A DNA stretch of 64,000 bases, from contig NZ_WMLB01000026.1 in assembly GCF_009709675.1 (NCBI RefSeq), forward strand, positions 1 to 64,000, read 5' to 3'. The position numbers and the translations under genes were made by a program. The notes below the pieces were generated by a model, which did no database searches, was not told the origin of the DNA, and worked only from the letters and a program-made list of their open reading frames with translations. Below, in pieces: positions 1-8,424 of the stretch. Within the stretch, counting starts at the first letter, position 1; each line of letters begins with the position of its first letter. The DNA comes from Agromyces bracchium (lineage in GTDB: Bacteria; Actinomycetota; Actinomycetes; Actinomycetales; Microbacteriaceae).

Positions 1-44
1 ACATCGCCCGCGACCTCTACCGACTCCTCGAACACCCCGCTTGA
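1..44 (+). CDS. 3' end of an unidentified gene cut by the window edge
   Basis: An open frame enters from the left edge and ends at a TGA at 42-44. It reads IARDLYRLLEHPA with GC-rich third positions like its neighbours. Its last bases overlap the last codons of the convergent MFS gene, which is a plausible tail-to-tail arrangement. Fourteen codons are too few to name a family, so no function is proposed. It could also be a chance opening. Confidence 0.4.
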   Translation, partial: IARDLYRLLEHPA

Positions 45-1405
45 CATCCATAGGAGCGTCCCGGCGCTCCCGGGTTCCTGATGCCGATCCACGACACCAG
101 GCCGCCGACGAAGAGGAGCGCCGCGAGCACGACCGCCGTGCGCCGGTAGCCATCGACGTCCAGGTCGCCCGCGACGATGACGCCGATCGACGCGACCGAG
201 ACGAGACCCGCGATGCGGGCGACGGCGTTGTTCACCGCCGACCCGATGCCGGCGCGGGACGGGTCCACCGCCCCGAGGATCGCGGAGGTCAGCGGGGCGA
301 CGGTCATCGCCATCCCGAGGCCGACCACCACCATGCCCGGGAAGACCTGCCACCAGTACTGCACGGGCACGTCCACGACCACCGTCAGCAGATACCCGAT
401 GCCCACCACGATCGGTCCGGCCGTCATGAAGAACCGCGGACCGAACTTCCCGCCGAGCGTGCCGAACCAGGAGCCGAGGAGCACGAGCATCACCATCGGC
501 GGCAGCGTGGCGAGTCCTGCGAGGGTCGCCGGGAATCCGCCGACCTCCTGCAGGAAGATGGGCAGCGCGAAGAGGCCGAGCATGAACGCGGCGTAGATGA
601 ACCAGGTGGCGAGGTTGCCCGCGGCGAAGTTGCGCGCCCGGAACAGGGACAGCGGCAGCATCGGCGTCGGCGCCTGCCGCTCCCACGTCACGAACGCGAT
701 GAGTGCGACGACGCCTACCGCCGCGGGGACGAAGACCAGGGGGTCGGCCCAGCCGAGGCGGCCCTGCTCGATGAGCGCGAAGACCAGTCCGCCGAGGCCG
801 ACGACGCCGAGGGTCGCGCCGAGCCAGTCGACGCGCGCGCGATCCGGGTTCGGCTCATCGCGACCCAGCGGGCGCATCATGATCAGGGCGACGGCGATCG
901 GCAGCACGTTGATGGCGAACACGAGTCGCCACGACACGAGGTCGACGAACGCGCCGCCGAGGATCGGACCGACCAGGAAGGCGCTCGTGGTCCACGCCGT
1001 CCAGCGGCCGATCGCACGGCCCTGCTCGTCGGCGGCGAAGTTCGCGATGATGAGGGCGAGCGAGCTCGGCACGAGCAGTGCGCCGGCGGCACCCTGCAGC
1101 GCGCGCGCCACGATGAGCACCGTGCCGTCCATCGCGATCGCGCACACGATGGAGGTGACCCCGAAGCCGTAGAGGCCGATCCGCAGGATCCGCAGCCGGC
1201 CGAAGGAATCCGACAGCGACCCCGCCAGCAGGATCAACGACCCGAGCGTGAGCAGGTAGGCGTCGACCGCCCATTGCTGCAGCGTCAGGCCGCCGCCGAG
1301 CTCGTATTCGATGGCCGGAAGGGCGATGTTGATCACCGCGCCGTCGAGGAACGCGATGAATGCCACGACGATCGCGATGACGAGCACACGCGTCCGGCGG
1401 TCCAT
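17..1405 (-). CDS. MFS transporter, DHA2 (14-TM drug/H+ antiporter) family
   Basis: Predicted inner-membrane proton-coupled exporter of about 462 aa. The first helix carries LDGAVINIALPAIE, matching the DHA2 motif D1 (LDxTVVNVALP). A motif A loop GSLSDSFGRLRI lies between helices 2 and 3. An antiporter motif C region, QGAAGALLVPSSLALI, is in helix 5. Many further hydrophobic segments follow, with a short basic, Cys-containing tail. I chose the ATG at 1405 (MDRRTRVL) over an upstream GTG-like extension because a TAGCAT -10 box lies 7 nt before it, the leaderless spacing seen repeatedly here. Substrate cannot be told from sequence. The helicase gene lies upstream on the same strand after a 57-nt gap. 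Confidence 0.85.
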   Translation of the reverse strand: MDRRTRVLVIAIVVAFIAFLDGAVINIALPAIEYELGGGLTLQQWAVDAYLLTLGSLILLAGSLSDSFGRLRILRIGLYGFGVTSIVCAIAMDGTVLIVARALQGAAGALLVPSSLALIIANFAADEQGRAIGRWTAWTTSAFLVGPILGGAFVDLVSWRLVFAINVLPIAVALIMMRPLGRDEPNPDRARVDWLGATLGVVGLGGLVFALIEQGRLGWADPLVFVPAAVGVVALIAFVTWERQAPTPMLPLSLFRARNFAAGNLATWFIYAAFMLGLFALPIFLQEVGGFPATLAGLATLPPMVMLVLLGSWFGTLGGKFGPRFFMTAGPIVVGIGYLLTVVVDVPVQYWWQVFPGMVVVGLGMAMTVAPLTSAILGAVDPSRAGIGSAVNNAVARIAGLVSVASIGVIVAGDLDVDGYRRTAVVLAALLFVGGLVSWIGIRNPGAPGRSYGCQAGCSRSR

Positions 1406-1412
1406 GCGCGCC

Positions 1413-1418
1413 ATGCTA
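1413..1418 (-). promoter_or_regulatory. -10 box (TAGCAT) of leaderless MFS transcript
   Basis: TAGCAT on the minus strand, 7 nt before the ATG at 1405. There is no Shine-Dalgarno sequence in between, which fits a leaderless start. Confidence 0.5.
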
Positions 1419-1462
1419 CGCCCGGCGTCCGTCGGCGTCGGCGGCCGGGTGGGCGGCACCGA

Positions 1463-3295
1463 TCAGCGTCCGGACAGCCGCTTCCGGAGCATCTCGATGC
1501 GCGACTGCAGCTGCGTCACGGTCGCCTGGGCGACCTCGGGCCCGCCGCACGCGCGCCGCAGCTCGGCGTGCACGAGCGAGTGCGCCTGCCCCGTCTGGCG
1601 GGCGTACAGCCCGACGAGGCTGTTGAGCAGCGAGCGCTGCTCCTTCAGAGTGCGGTACAGCGCGACCGGCTCGGCGCGCTCCTCGGCACCATCCTCGCCG
1701 TCCGACTCGCCCGCGGCCAGAGCGTGCTTGCGTCGATCCGACGCCCGGCGGGCCTGGCGCGCCTGTCGATGGCGCAGCAGTTCGTGGACCTGCTCGGGCT
1801 CGAGGATGCCGGGAATGCCGATGAAGTCGAGCTCCTCGTCGCTGCCGGGCTCGGCGAACGTGCCGAAGTCGGTGCCGTCGAACACGACGCGATCGAACGT
1901 CGCGTCGGACCCGAGCGCCTGCCAGGTGAACTCGTCCTGGAGCTCGTCGGACCCCTTCTCCTCGCGGTTGGCCGCCTCGAGCAGCCCGTCGTCGAGACCG
2001 GGGTCGTCGTCGTCTCCGCTGCGCCGATCGAGCGCGTGGTCGCGCTGGCGCTCGAGCTCGCCGGCGAGCGCCATGAGCACGGGCACGTTCGGGAGGAACA
2101 CCGACGCCGTCTCGCCGCGCCGGCGCGCCCGGACGAACCGGCCGATCGCCTGCGCGAAGAAGAGCGGCGTCGACGAGCTCGTCGCGTAGACCCCCACCGC
2201 GAGCCGCGGCACGTCGACCCCCTCGGACACCATCCGCACGGCCACCATCCACCGGCTCGTGCCCTCGGAGAACTCCTCGATCCGGCCGGACGCCTCCTTC
2301 TCGTCGGAGAGCACCACGGTGACCTTCTCGCCGCAGACGCGCTCGAGGATCTCGGCGTAGGCGCGCGCGGTCGACTGGTCGGTCGCGATCACGAGGCCGC
2401 CGGCGTCGGGGATCGCGTGCCGCACCTCGGTGAGCCGCCGGTCGGCGGCCTGGAGGACGGACGGGATCCACTCCCCCGTCGGCTCGAGCGCGGTGCGCCA
2501 GGCCGCCGAGTGGATGTCCTTCGTCGCGTCCTCGCCGAGGCGCGCCTCCATCTCGTCGCCCGCCTTGGTGCGCCAGCGCATGCTGCCGGCGTAGACCATG
2601 AAGAGCACCGGGCGCACGACGCCGTCCTGGAGCGCCCGGCCGTAGCCGTAGTCGTAGTCGGTCCGGGAGACGCGGACGCCCTGCTCGTCGGGCGCGTAGT
2701 CGACGAACGGGATGGGCGCGGTGTCGCTTCGGAAGGGCGTGCCGGTGAGCGAGAGCCGCCGGGTCGCGGGCCCGAACGCCTCGCGGATCGCGTCGCCCCA
2801 CGAGAGCGCGTCGCCGCCGTGGTGCACCTCGTCGAGGATCACGAGCGATCGGCCGGAGAGCGTGAGCTCGCGGTGCAGCGCGGGCCGCACGGCGACCTGC
2901 GCGTACGTCACGGCGACGCCGTGGAAGTGCCGGGCGGACCGGCCGTGGGCGTTGCGGAACCCCGGGTCGAGTCGGATGCCGACGCGCGCAGCGGCATCCG
3001 CCCACTGCCGCTTCAGGTGGTCGGTGGGCGCGACCACCGTGATGCGGTCGATCGTGCGTCGCGCCCGCAGTTCCGCCGCGATGCGGAGCGCGAAGGTCGT
3101 CTTGCCGGCGCCGGGGGTCGCTGCGGCGAGGAAGTCGCGCGGTTCGGAGGCGAAGTACTGCTCGAGCGCCTCGGCCTGCCAGGCCCGGAGCTTCGACGCG
3201 GTGCCCCACGGCGCACGGGCCGGGAACGAGGGTGAGAGGTGTTCGGCGGCCGAGGTGCCGGGCAGGTGGCTGCCGGTGGGGGTCGCGTTGCTCAC
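1463..3295 (-). CDS. DEAD/DEAH-box superfamily 2 helicase
   Basis: SF2 helicase-like ATPase of about 610 aa, predicted cytoplasmic. Visible motifs are Walker A TPGAGKTT near residue 60, motif II LVILDEVHHGGD (a DEVH variant), motif III LSLTGTPFRSD, and a C-terminal RecA-like half with AIGRFVRARRRGE (motif VI) and ATDQSTARAYAEIL. The layout resembles the helicase part of type III restriction (Res)/RAD25-like proteins. No nuclease or methylase partner is adjacent, so this looks like a stand-alone housekeeping helicase common in Actinobacteria. The start is taken as GTG at 3295 (VSNATPTG) because TACAGT lies 8 nt upstream; an upstream GTG at 3361 would run across that promoter. Nucleic-acid substrate unknown. 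Confidence 0.8.
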   Translation of the reverse strand: MSNATPTGSHLPGTSAAEHLSPSFPARAPWGTASKLRAWQAEALEQYFASEPRDFLAAATPGAGKTTFALRIAAELRARRTIDRITVVAPTDHLKRQWADAAARVGIRLDPGFRNAHGRSARHFHGVAVTYAQVAVRPALHRELTLSGRSLVILDEVHHGGDALSWGDAIREAFGPATRRLSLTGTPFRSDTAPIPFVDYAPDEQGVRVSRTDYDYGYGRALQDGVVRPVLFMVYAGSMRWRTKAGDEMEARLGEDATKDIHSAAWRTALEPTGEWIPSVLQAADRRLTEVRHAIPDAGGLVIATDQSTARAYAEILERVCGEKVTVVLSDEKEASGRIEEFSEGTSRWMVAVRMVSEGVDVPRLAVGVYATSSSTPLFFAQAIGRFVRARRRGETASVFLPNVPVLMALAGELERQRDHALDRRSGDDDDPGLDDGLLEAANREEKGSDELQDEFTWQALGSDATFDRVVFDGTDFGTFAEPGSDEELDFIGIPGILEPEQVHELLRHRQARQARRASDRRKHALAAGESDGEDGAEERAEPVALYRTLKEQRSLLNSLVGLYARQTGQAHSLVHAELRRACGGPEVAQATVTQLQSRIEMLRKRLSGR

Positions 3296-3303
3296 TCTGC
3301 AGC

Positions 3304-3309
3304 ACTGTA
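3304..3309 (-). promoter_or_regulatory. -10 box (TACAGT) of helicase gene
   Basis: TACAGT on the minus strand, 8 nt upstream of the GTG at 3295. It supports the shorter, leaderless start. Confidence 0.45.
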
Positions 3310-3387
3310 GTCGAGCCGGCCGACACGGATGTCGCGCGACGCACGCACGTGCATCCGACACGCCGCACCGGCGGCTCCCGGGCTGTG

Positions 3388-3393
3388 CAGAAT
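3388..3393 (+). promoter_or_regulatory. -10 box (CAGAAT) of SGNH hydrolase gene
   Basis: CAGAAT lies 6 nt upstream of the ATG at 3400. The intervening GGAGGG touches the ATG too closely for a normal Shine-Dalgarno, so a leaderless mRNA is more likely. Confidence 0.45.
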
Positions 3394-3399
3394 GGAGGG

Positions 3400-4203
3400 A
3401 TGGTCACCCAGCAGCATCCCTGGTCGAGATATGTCGCGATCGGCGACTCGTTCACGGAGGGCATCGGCGACCCCGAGCCCGGCGTGCCGGGCGGGCACCG
3501 CGGCTGGGCCGACCGCGTCGCCGAGGTGCTGTCGCAGGGCACCGACGACTTCGCCTACGCGAACCTCGCGATCCGGGGGCGGCTCATCCAGCAGATCATC
3601 GACGAGCAGGTCGAGCCCGCGATCGAGCTGCGCCCCGACCTCATCACGATCTCGGCGGGCGGCAACGACGTCATCCGTCCGCGCACCGACCCCGACGAGA
3701 TCTCGGCGCGCTTCGAGTACGCGATCGAACGCCTGGCGCGCGACCGCGCGACGATCGTGATCTTCACGGGCGTCGACGTCGGCTTCTCCCCCGTGTTCCG
3801 CGGCATCCGCGGCAAGGTCGCGATCTACAACGAGAACCTCCGCGCGATCGCCCAGAAGCACGACTGCCTCGTCGCCGACCAGTGGGCGCTCGCCGAGATC
3901 CAGGACCAGCGGATGTGGGACCGCGACCGGCTGCACCTCAACGCCCTCGGGCATCACACCGTCGCCCGCATGGTGCTCGACGCGCTGAATGTCGGGAACG
4001 ACCTCGAGCCGATGAAGCCCGAGCCGCTGCCCGAGCGAACCTGGCGCGAGGCGCGGACGGAGGACCTGTCGTGGGCGCGCGAGTACCTCGTCCCGTGGGT
4101 CATCCGACGCATCCGGCACCAGTCGTCCGGCGACCTCGTCACCCCGAAGCGACCGGCCGCGGGGCCGTACGCTTCGCGCCCGGAGTCGACGCCCGGCGAC
4201 TGA
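3400..4203 (+). CDS. SGNH/GDSL-type esterase/lipase family protein
   Basis: A 267-aa predicted cytoplasmic hydrolase of the SGNH superfamily. Block I is GDSFTEG with the nucleophilic Ser near residue 17. Block III is SAGGNDV, supplying the oxyanion Asn. Block V is DRLHLNALGHH, with the Asp and His of the triad. No signal peptide is seen. Substrate is not predictable; family members cleave acyl esters or act as acylhydrolases or thioesterases. The upstream reading frame is open to 3232 but is antisense to the helicase start, so I use the ATG at 3400. It is convergent with the carboxypeptidase gene and separated by 15 nt. Confidence 0.85.
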   Translation: MVTQQHPWSRYVAIGDSFTEGIGDPEPGVPGGHRGWADRVAEVLSQGTDDFAYANLAIRGRLIQQIIDEQVEPAIELRPDLITISAGGNDVIRPRTDPDEISARFEYAIERLARDRATIVIFTGVDVGFSPVFRGIRGKVAIYNENLRAIAQKHDCLVADQWALAEIQDQRMWDRDRLHLNALGHHTVARMVLDALNVGNDLEPMKPEPLPERTWREARTEDLSWAREYLVPWVIRRIRHQSSGDLVTPKRPAAGPYASRPESTPGD

Positions 4204-4221
4204 GCGGGCGCCGCGCGCTCA
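4201..4221. terminator. small dyad spanning two facing stop codons
   Basis: TGAGCG(4201-4206) and CGCTCA(4216-4221) form an inverted repeat holding the stop codons of both convergent genes, with a GC-only loop. It could act as a weak bidirectional terminator. No U-run follows. Confidence 0.35.
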
Positions 4222-5529
4222 GCCCGGGTGCGGCGCGTCGGCGATGACGCCCTCGTCGAGCGCGCCCGGGTTCGACAGGCGCCACCAGGCGCCCGGATCC
4301 TCGAGCGCGCCGTCGACCACGAGCGGGATCTCGATCACCTGCGAACCGGCGGTGACCGTCGCCACCCCGACCTCGTCGCCGTCGGCGACGAGTCGGAGCT
4401 CGTCGGCCTGCACCGCGACGTCGACCGGGGTGTCCGACCAGACGACGACGGTCGCGCCCTCGGTCGCGCGTGCCTCGGCCGTGTCGCCCCACGGCGTGGC
4501 GTAGGCCGCGAGCGGCCGGCCGGCCTCGAGGGCGACGACCTCGTGGAATCCGGGGCCGATCGAGTCGACGAGTCCCGCGACGGCCTGGCGCACGATCGCG
4601 TGCGTGTCGCCGCCGAGCACGACGCCGACCAGCGTGACGGATGCCTCGCCCACCGCGACATCGGCGGAGAACAGCAGGTTCGCCGCGTCATCCGTCGTGC
4701 CCGTCTTGATGCCGTCGATGCCGTGCGTGCCGAGCAGGCGGTTGGAGTTCTCGATCGTGCCGAGCTCGGGGATGTCGACCGACTGCGTGGCGACGATCTC
4801 CGCGAGAGTCGGGTCCTCGAGGGCGATCTCGCCGAGGCGGACGAGGTCGGCGGCGGTGCTGACGTCGTCGAGCGAGAGCCCGCTCGTGTCGACCACGCGG
4901 GTCTCCGTGAGCCCGTGCTCGGCGAGCCACGCGGTCGCGCGCTCGAGGTAGGCGTCGACCGAGCCGAACGCCCAGTTCGCGAGCGAGATGCTGTAGTTGT
5001 TGCCCGAGGGAAGCATCATCGCCTCGAGGCTCTCCTTCAGCGAGAGCTCGGAGCCGGCGACGACCGGCGCGACCGACCCGTTCTGGGCGATCATGTCCCA
5101 GTAGATGTCGATGTCGGCGTCGGTGTACGCGATCTGCGGGCCGCCCTCGCCGTCGGGGATGGGGTGCTCCTCGAGCACGACGAGCGCCGTGATCACCTTC
5201 GCGATGCTCGCCATGGGCATCGGCGAGTCCTCGCCGCCCGCGGCCATGAGTCCGTCGAAGCCGACCGCCCCGACCGCCCAGGTGCCGAAGCCGGGCTGGT
5301 CGACGGCCTGCGCCTCGGCGGCGACGGGCGCCGGGTCGTCGATCGCCGGTTCGGCGACCGGGATCGGCGCACCGAGCGCCGACGACGTGTAGATCCCGCC
5401 GCCGACGAAGAGGCCGAGGAGGACGGCGAGGACGGCGACCGCGACGATCCGCCGTCGCCGGTAGACCGCGGCCGACGGTTTCGTGGGTCGCGTCGGGGTG
5501 GGCGGAGCCGGGTCGAGCGTGCGAGACAT
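4219..5529 (-). CDS. dacA: D-alanyl-D-alanine carboxypeptidase (PBP5/DacA-like, peptidase S11)
   Basis: Low-molecular-weight penicillin-binding protein of about 436 aa that trims the terminal D-Ala from peptidoglycan stem peptides outside the membrane. It has a cytoplasmic N-terminus (MSRTLDPAPPTPTRP), one TM anchor (IVAVAVLAVLLGLFVGGGIY) and the S11 domain. All three catalytic motifs are present: SIAK (SxxK), SGN (SxN) and KTG within GIKTGTTDDA. A C-terminal beta-rich region resembling the PBP5 C-terminal domain follows. Start ATG at 5529; TATCCT lies 7 nt upstream, so the mRNA is probably leaderless. N-terminal anchoring is common in actinobacterial members. Confidence 0.85.
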   Translation of the reverse strand: MSRTLDPAPPTPTRPTKPSAAVYRRRRIVAVAVLAVLLGLFVGGGIYTSSALGAPIPVAEPAIDDPAPVAAEAQAVDQPGFGTWAVGAVGFDGLMAAGGEDSPMPMASIAKVITALVVLEEHPIPDGEGGPQIAYTDADIDIYWDMIAQNGSVAPVVAGSELSLKESLEAMMLPSGNNYSISLANWAFGSVDAYLERATAWLAEHGLTETRVVDTSGLSLDDVSTAADLVRLGEIALEDPTLAEIVATQSVDIPELGTIENSNRLLGTHGIDGIKTGTTDDAANLLFSADVAVGEASVTLVGVVLGGDTHAIVRQAVAGLVDSIGPGFHEVVALEAGRPLAAYATPWGDTAEARATEGATVVVWSDTPVDVAVQADELRLVADGDEVGVATVTAGSQVIEIPLVVDGALEDPGAWWRLSNPGALDEGVIADAPHPG

Positions 5530-5536
5530 CCGTTGC

Positions 5537-5542
5537 AGGATA
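5537..5542 (-). promoter_or_regulatory. -10 box (TATCCT) of carboxypeptidase gene
   Basis: TATCCT on the minus strand with a 7-nt gap to the ATG at 5529. No Shine-Dalgarno is visible. Confidence 0.45.
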
Positions 5543-5552
5543 CCCAGCCGAC

Positions 5553-6350
5553 CTATGCGAGCGCGTAGAGCGCCACGGCCGCGGCGGCCGCGACGTTCAG
5601 CGAGTCGACGCCGTGGGCCATCGGAATGGTGACGATCGCGTCGGCCGCGGCGAGCGCCTGTCGTGAGAGACCGTCGCCCTCGGCGCCGAGCACGAGCGCG
5701 AGCCGCTCGGGCGGGTCAGCCGCGAGTTCGCGCAGCGTGACGGCGCCGTCGGCGAGCGCGAGCGCCGCGACGGTGAAGCCGTGCGCGGTCAGCAGCTCGC
5801 GGGCCTCGACCCACTCGGGCAGCCGGGTCCACGGCACCTGGAAGACGGTGCCCATGCTGACGCGCACGCTCCGGCGGTAGAGCGGGTCGGCGCAGCGCGG
5901 GGTGACGAGCACGGCGTCGGCGCCGAGCGCGGCGACCGAGCGGAGGATCGCCCCGACGTTGGTGTGGTCGACGATGTCCTCGAGGATGACGACGCGTCGG
6001 GCGTTCGCGAGGAGGTCGGCGGGGTCGGGCAGCTCGGGCCGTTCGAACGCGGCGAGCGCTCCGCGGTGCACGCGGTACCCCGTGATCGCCTCGAGCCCGG
6101 CGGGGTCGGCGAGGTGCACCGGGATGTCGAACGGCGCGAGGTGCGGCTCGAGGTCGGCGAGCCACTTCTCCTCCATGAGCACGGAGCGCGGCGTGCACCC
6201 GGCGGCGATCGCGCGCCGGATGACCTTCGCGGACTCGGCGATGAAGACCCCGCGCTCGGGTTCGGTGATGCTGCGCAGGGCGACATCCGTCAGGCGGGCG
6301 TAGTCGGCGACTGCGTCGGATGACGCGTCGGTGACGTGTTCGATACGCAC
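5553..6350 (-). CDS. TrmH/SpoU-family RNA 2'-O-methyltransferase
   Basis: A 265-aa SPOUT methyltransferase that transfers methyl from SAM to a ribose 2'-OH of rRNA or tRNA. An N-terminal substrate-binding part (EPERGVFIAESAKVIRRAI) precedes the knotted SpoU domain. Motif 1 is in VDHTNVGAILRSVAALGAD, motif 2 in LALVLGAEGDGLS, motif 3 in IPMAHGVDSLNVAAAAAVAL. The start is GTG at 6350 (VRIEHVTDAS), with a GGGAGG Shine-Dalgarno 6 nt upstream; the open frame beyond it overlaps the divergent sirtuin promoter. Whether the target is 23S rRNA or tRNA cannot be said. Confidence 0.85.
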   Translation of the reverse strand: MRIEHVTDASSDAVADYARLTDVALRSITEPERGVFIAESAKVIRRAIAAGCTPRSVLMEEKWLADLEPHLAPFDIPVHLADPAGLEAITGYRVHRGALAAFERPELPDPADLLANARRVVILEDIVDHTNVGAILRSVAALGADAVLVTPRCADPLYRRSVRVSMGTVFQVPWTRLPEWVEARELLTAHGFTVAALALADGAVTLRELAADPPERLALVLGAEGDGLSRQALAAADAIVTIPMAHGVDSLNVAAAAAVALYALA

Positions 6351-6376
6351 GTGGTCCTCCCGGTCGGCGGGCGTCA

Positions 6377-6394
6377 TCCGGAAACATTCCGGAA
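6377..6394. promoter_or_regulatory. tandem TCCGGAA operator-like repeat between divergent genes
   Basis: TCCGGAA-ACAT-TCCGGAA, two copies with 11-bp spacing, each copy holding the palindrome TCCGGA. It lies in the 88-bp gap between the divergent trmH-like and sirtuin genes, about 13 nt ahead of the TAGAAT box. The one-turn spacing suggests a dimeric regulator. Confidence 0.35.
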
Positions 6395-6406
6395 AAGCTC
6401 CGCGTC

Positions 6407-6412
6407 TAGAAT
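6407..6412 (+). promoter_or_regulatory. -10 box (TAGAAT) of sirtuin gene
   Basis: TAGAAT is 26 nt before the GTG at 6439. An SD-like AAGGGAGA lies at 6426-6433, so this gene has a short leader rather than a leaderless start. Confidence 0.5.
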
Positions 6413-6438
6413 CGCAGCACCGTCGAAGGGAGACGCGC

Positions 6439-7281
6439 GTGGTCACTGGGATCGAGGCTCCGGCGCCGTCCGACGTGCTGCTCGACGAGGCGATCCGCCT
6501 CATGCGAGGGTCGCGCGTGGCGGTCCTCACGGGCGCGGGCGTGAGCACGGACTCGGGCATTCCCGACTACCGTGGTGAGGGCGCTCCGGTGCGCACGCCG
6601 ATGACGGTGCAGACCTTCCTCGCGTCCGAGACGGCGCGCAAGCGCTATTGGGCGGGCAGCCACCTCGGCTGGCGGACCTTCGGCACGGCGCAGCCGAACG
6701 AGGGGCATCGCGCGCTCGCGCGGCTCGAGGAGTCGGGCGTGGTGTCAGGGGTCGTGACGCAGAACGTCGACGGCCTGCACCGCCGCGCGGGCAGTTCGCA
6801 CGTGGTGGAGCTGCACGGGGCGTCCGATCGCGTGGTGTGCCTGACGTGCGGGCAGGTGTTCGCGCGGCAGTCGATCGCCGACCGGCTCGCCGCGGTGAAC
6901 CCGCACATCGACCTCGACGTCGCGATCCGACCCGCGCCCGACGGCGACGTGGAGGTCGACGGCGTGGAGTCGATGGTGATCCCCGCGTGCACGGTGTGCG
7001 GCGGCATGCTGAAGCCCGACGTGGTGTTCTTCGGCGAGTTCGTGCCGACGCCGGTCTACCGGCAGGCGGCGGCGCTCGTGCAACGGGCCGACGTGCTCCT
7101 CGTGGCGGGCTCGTCGCTCGTCGTGAACTCCGGGGTGCGCCTGCTCGAGATCGCCCGGCGTCGCCGGGTGCCGATCGTGGTCGTGAACCGCGGTATCACG
7201 AAGGGCGACAGCCGCGCGACGGTCAAGCTCGACGCCGGTGCGACGGAGACGCTCACGGCGATGGCGGCGGCGCTCGCCTGA
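6439..7281 (+). CDS. NAD-dependent protein deacetylase, Sir2 family
   Basis: A 280-aa sirtuin that removes acyl groups from lysines using NAD+, releasing nicotinamide and O-acyl-ADP-ribose. NAD-binding motif GAGVSTDSGIPDYRG is followed by TQNVDGLHRRAG. The catalytic His is in VELHGA. Two zinc CxxC pairs (CLTC and CTVC) flank a roughly 55-residue insert, then KPDVVFFGE. C-terminal NAD contacts GSSLVVNSG and VVNRG are present. Start GTG at 6439 is set by AAGGGAGA upstream. It is divergent from the RNA methylase and convergent with the glycosyltransferase gene. Confidence 0.9.
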   Translation: MVTGIEAPAPSDVLLDEAIRLMRGSRVAVLTGAGVSTDSGIPDYRGEGAPVRTPMTVQTFLASETARKRYWAGSHLGWRTFGTAQPNEGHRALARLEESGVVSGVVTQNVDGLHRRAGSSHVVELHGASDRVVCLTCGQVFARQSIADRLAAVNPHIDLDVAIRPAPDGDVEVDGVESMVIPACTVCGGMLKPDVVFFGEFVPTPVYRQAAALVQRADVLLVAGSSLVVNSGVRLLEIARRRRVPIVVVNRGITKGDSRATVKLDAGATETLTAMAAALA

Positions 7282-7291
7282 GACGAGCCGG

Positions 7292-7318
7292 GCGCGCCGG
7301 AAGCGCGCCGGAAGCGCG
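7292..7318 (+). repeat. 11-bp tandem repeat, about 2.5 copies
   Basis: GCGCGCCGGAA is repeated at 7292-7302 and 7303-7313 and followed by GCGCG, in the 42-bp gap between the convergent sirtuin and glycosyltransferase genes. It can fold as GC-rich stems and might help termination. Confidence 0.45.
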
Positions 7319-7323
7319 TCGCC

Positions 7324-8424
7324 TCAGCGCCGCCCGCGGGCGTGCGCCGCGCGTCGGTTCGTCCCGCCGACCTCGGTGAGCACCTCGAGCAGTCGTTCGG
7401 CCGAAGCACTCCACGTGAACCGCTTCGCGACCTCGACGGATGCCGCGGACCGGAGCTCCCACTCCCCGGGCGCGTCGAGCGAGGTGATCGCGCGAGCCGC
7501 GGCATCCGCGTCGTCGACCGCGAAGTAGGTCGCCGCCTCGCCGCCGATCTCGCGGAAGATCGGGATGTCGCTCACGACGACCGGCGTGCCGAGCCGCATG
7601 GCCTCGACGAGCGGGATGCCGAAGCCCTCGGCCTTCGACGCGGTCACGAGCGCCGTCGCACCCGCGAGCACGCTCGCGTACTCCTCGTCGGTCGCGCCGT
7701 CGTGGAACACGAGCCGCGCCTCGGGCGCGATGCGCGTGAGGCGCCGACGCTGTTCGTCGCTCACCCGGCTCATGAGGTGCAGCTCGTGGTCGGGCAGTTG
7801 CGCGAGGGCGCGCACGAGCGTCTCGACGCCCTTGTACGACATGAACGAACCCATGTACACGAGCCGGCCGCCCTCGGGCCGCGCGCGCGGCAGGTCGGGC
7901 GAGCCGATCTCGTCGGCGGCGTTCTGCACGACCGTGAGCGGCCGCTTGGTGAGCCGGTGCTTCCGGATCAGGCCGGCGCTCGTCTCGGACACGGTGACGA
8001 CCGCGTCGGCCCGGTTCAGCAGCATCCGCTGCGGCCACCACATGAGGTGGTACAGGCGCCACAGCACGCGCACGAAGGCGGGCAGGTCGCGCGGCGGCGT
8101 GCGGTTCTCGTAGTAGATCAGGTCGTGGAGCGTCAGCACGAGCCCGTAGTCGCGCCCCCACGAGCCCATGGTCTGCATGGGCGAGAACACCACGTCGGGC
8201 TTCAGCTTGCGCACCTGCCGCGCCACCCACGGCTCGCGCACGCTCGTCGGCCCGCTGACGAGCTCCCACGGCAGTGCCGGCAGCTTGGCGAGCTGCCGGT
8301 GGTCGCTGATCAGCATGGTGAGCGGATGCCGCTTCGCGAGCTCGGCGACGATGCCCGCGGTGAACCGGCTGATGCCGTCGTGGTGGTCGATCCGGACGTA
8401 CCGGCAGTCGACGAGGAGCCTCAC
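7324..8424 (-). CDS. glycosyltransferase family 4 protein
   Basis: A 366-aa GT-B fold glycosyltransferase. The N-terminal acceptor domain begins MRLLVDCRYVRIDHHDGISR, and a GT4-type donor domain follows. It contains VYMGSFMSYKGVETLVRAL, ASKAEGFGIPLVEAMRLGTPVV (the E-x7-E-type region) and VSDIPIFREIGGEAATYF. Such proteins use nucleotide sugars to build glycolipids, exopolysaccharide or mannosides. Acceptor and donor are not predictable. Its ATG overlaps the stop of the alpha/beta hydrolase gene by 4 nt (ATGA), so the two are translationally coupled. Confidence 0.8.
   Translation of the reverse strand: MRLLVDCRYVRIDHHDGISRFTAGIVAELAKRHPLTMLISDHRQLAKLPALPWELVSGPTSVREPWVARQVRKLKPDVVFSPMQTMGSWGRDYGLVLTLHDLIYYENRTPPRDLPAFVRVLWRLYHLMWWPQRMLLNRADAVVTVSETSAGLIRKHRLTKRPLTVVQNAADEIGSPDLPRARPEGGRLVYMGSFMSYKGVETLVRALAQLPDHELHLMSRVSDEQRRRLTRIAPEARLVFHDGATDEEYASVLAGATALVTASKAEGFGIPLVEAMRLGTPVVVSDIPIFREIGGEAATYFAVDDADAAARAITSLDAPGEWELRSAASVEVAKRFTWSASAERLLEVLTEVGGTNRRAAHARGRR

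Noticed and set aside
41..3235. Very long plus-strand open frame (about 1060 codons) across the MFS and helicase genes
   Set aside because: It is antisense to two well-supported genes, has very biased Arg/Asp/Glu/His composition and no recognisable motif. It is the usual high-GC shadow frame.
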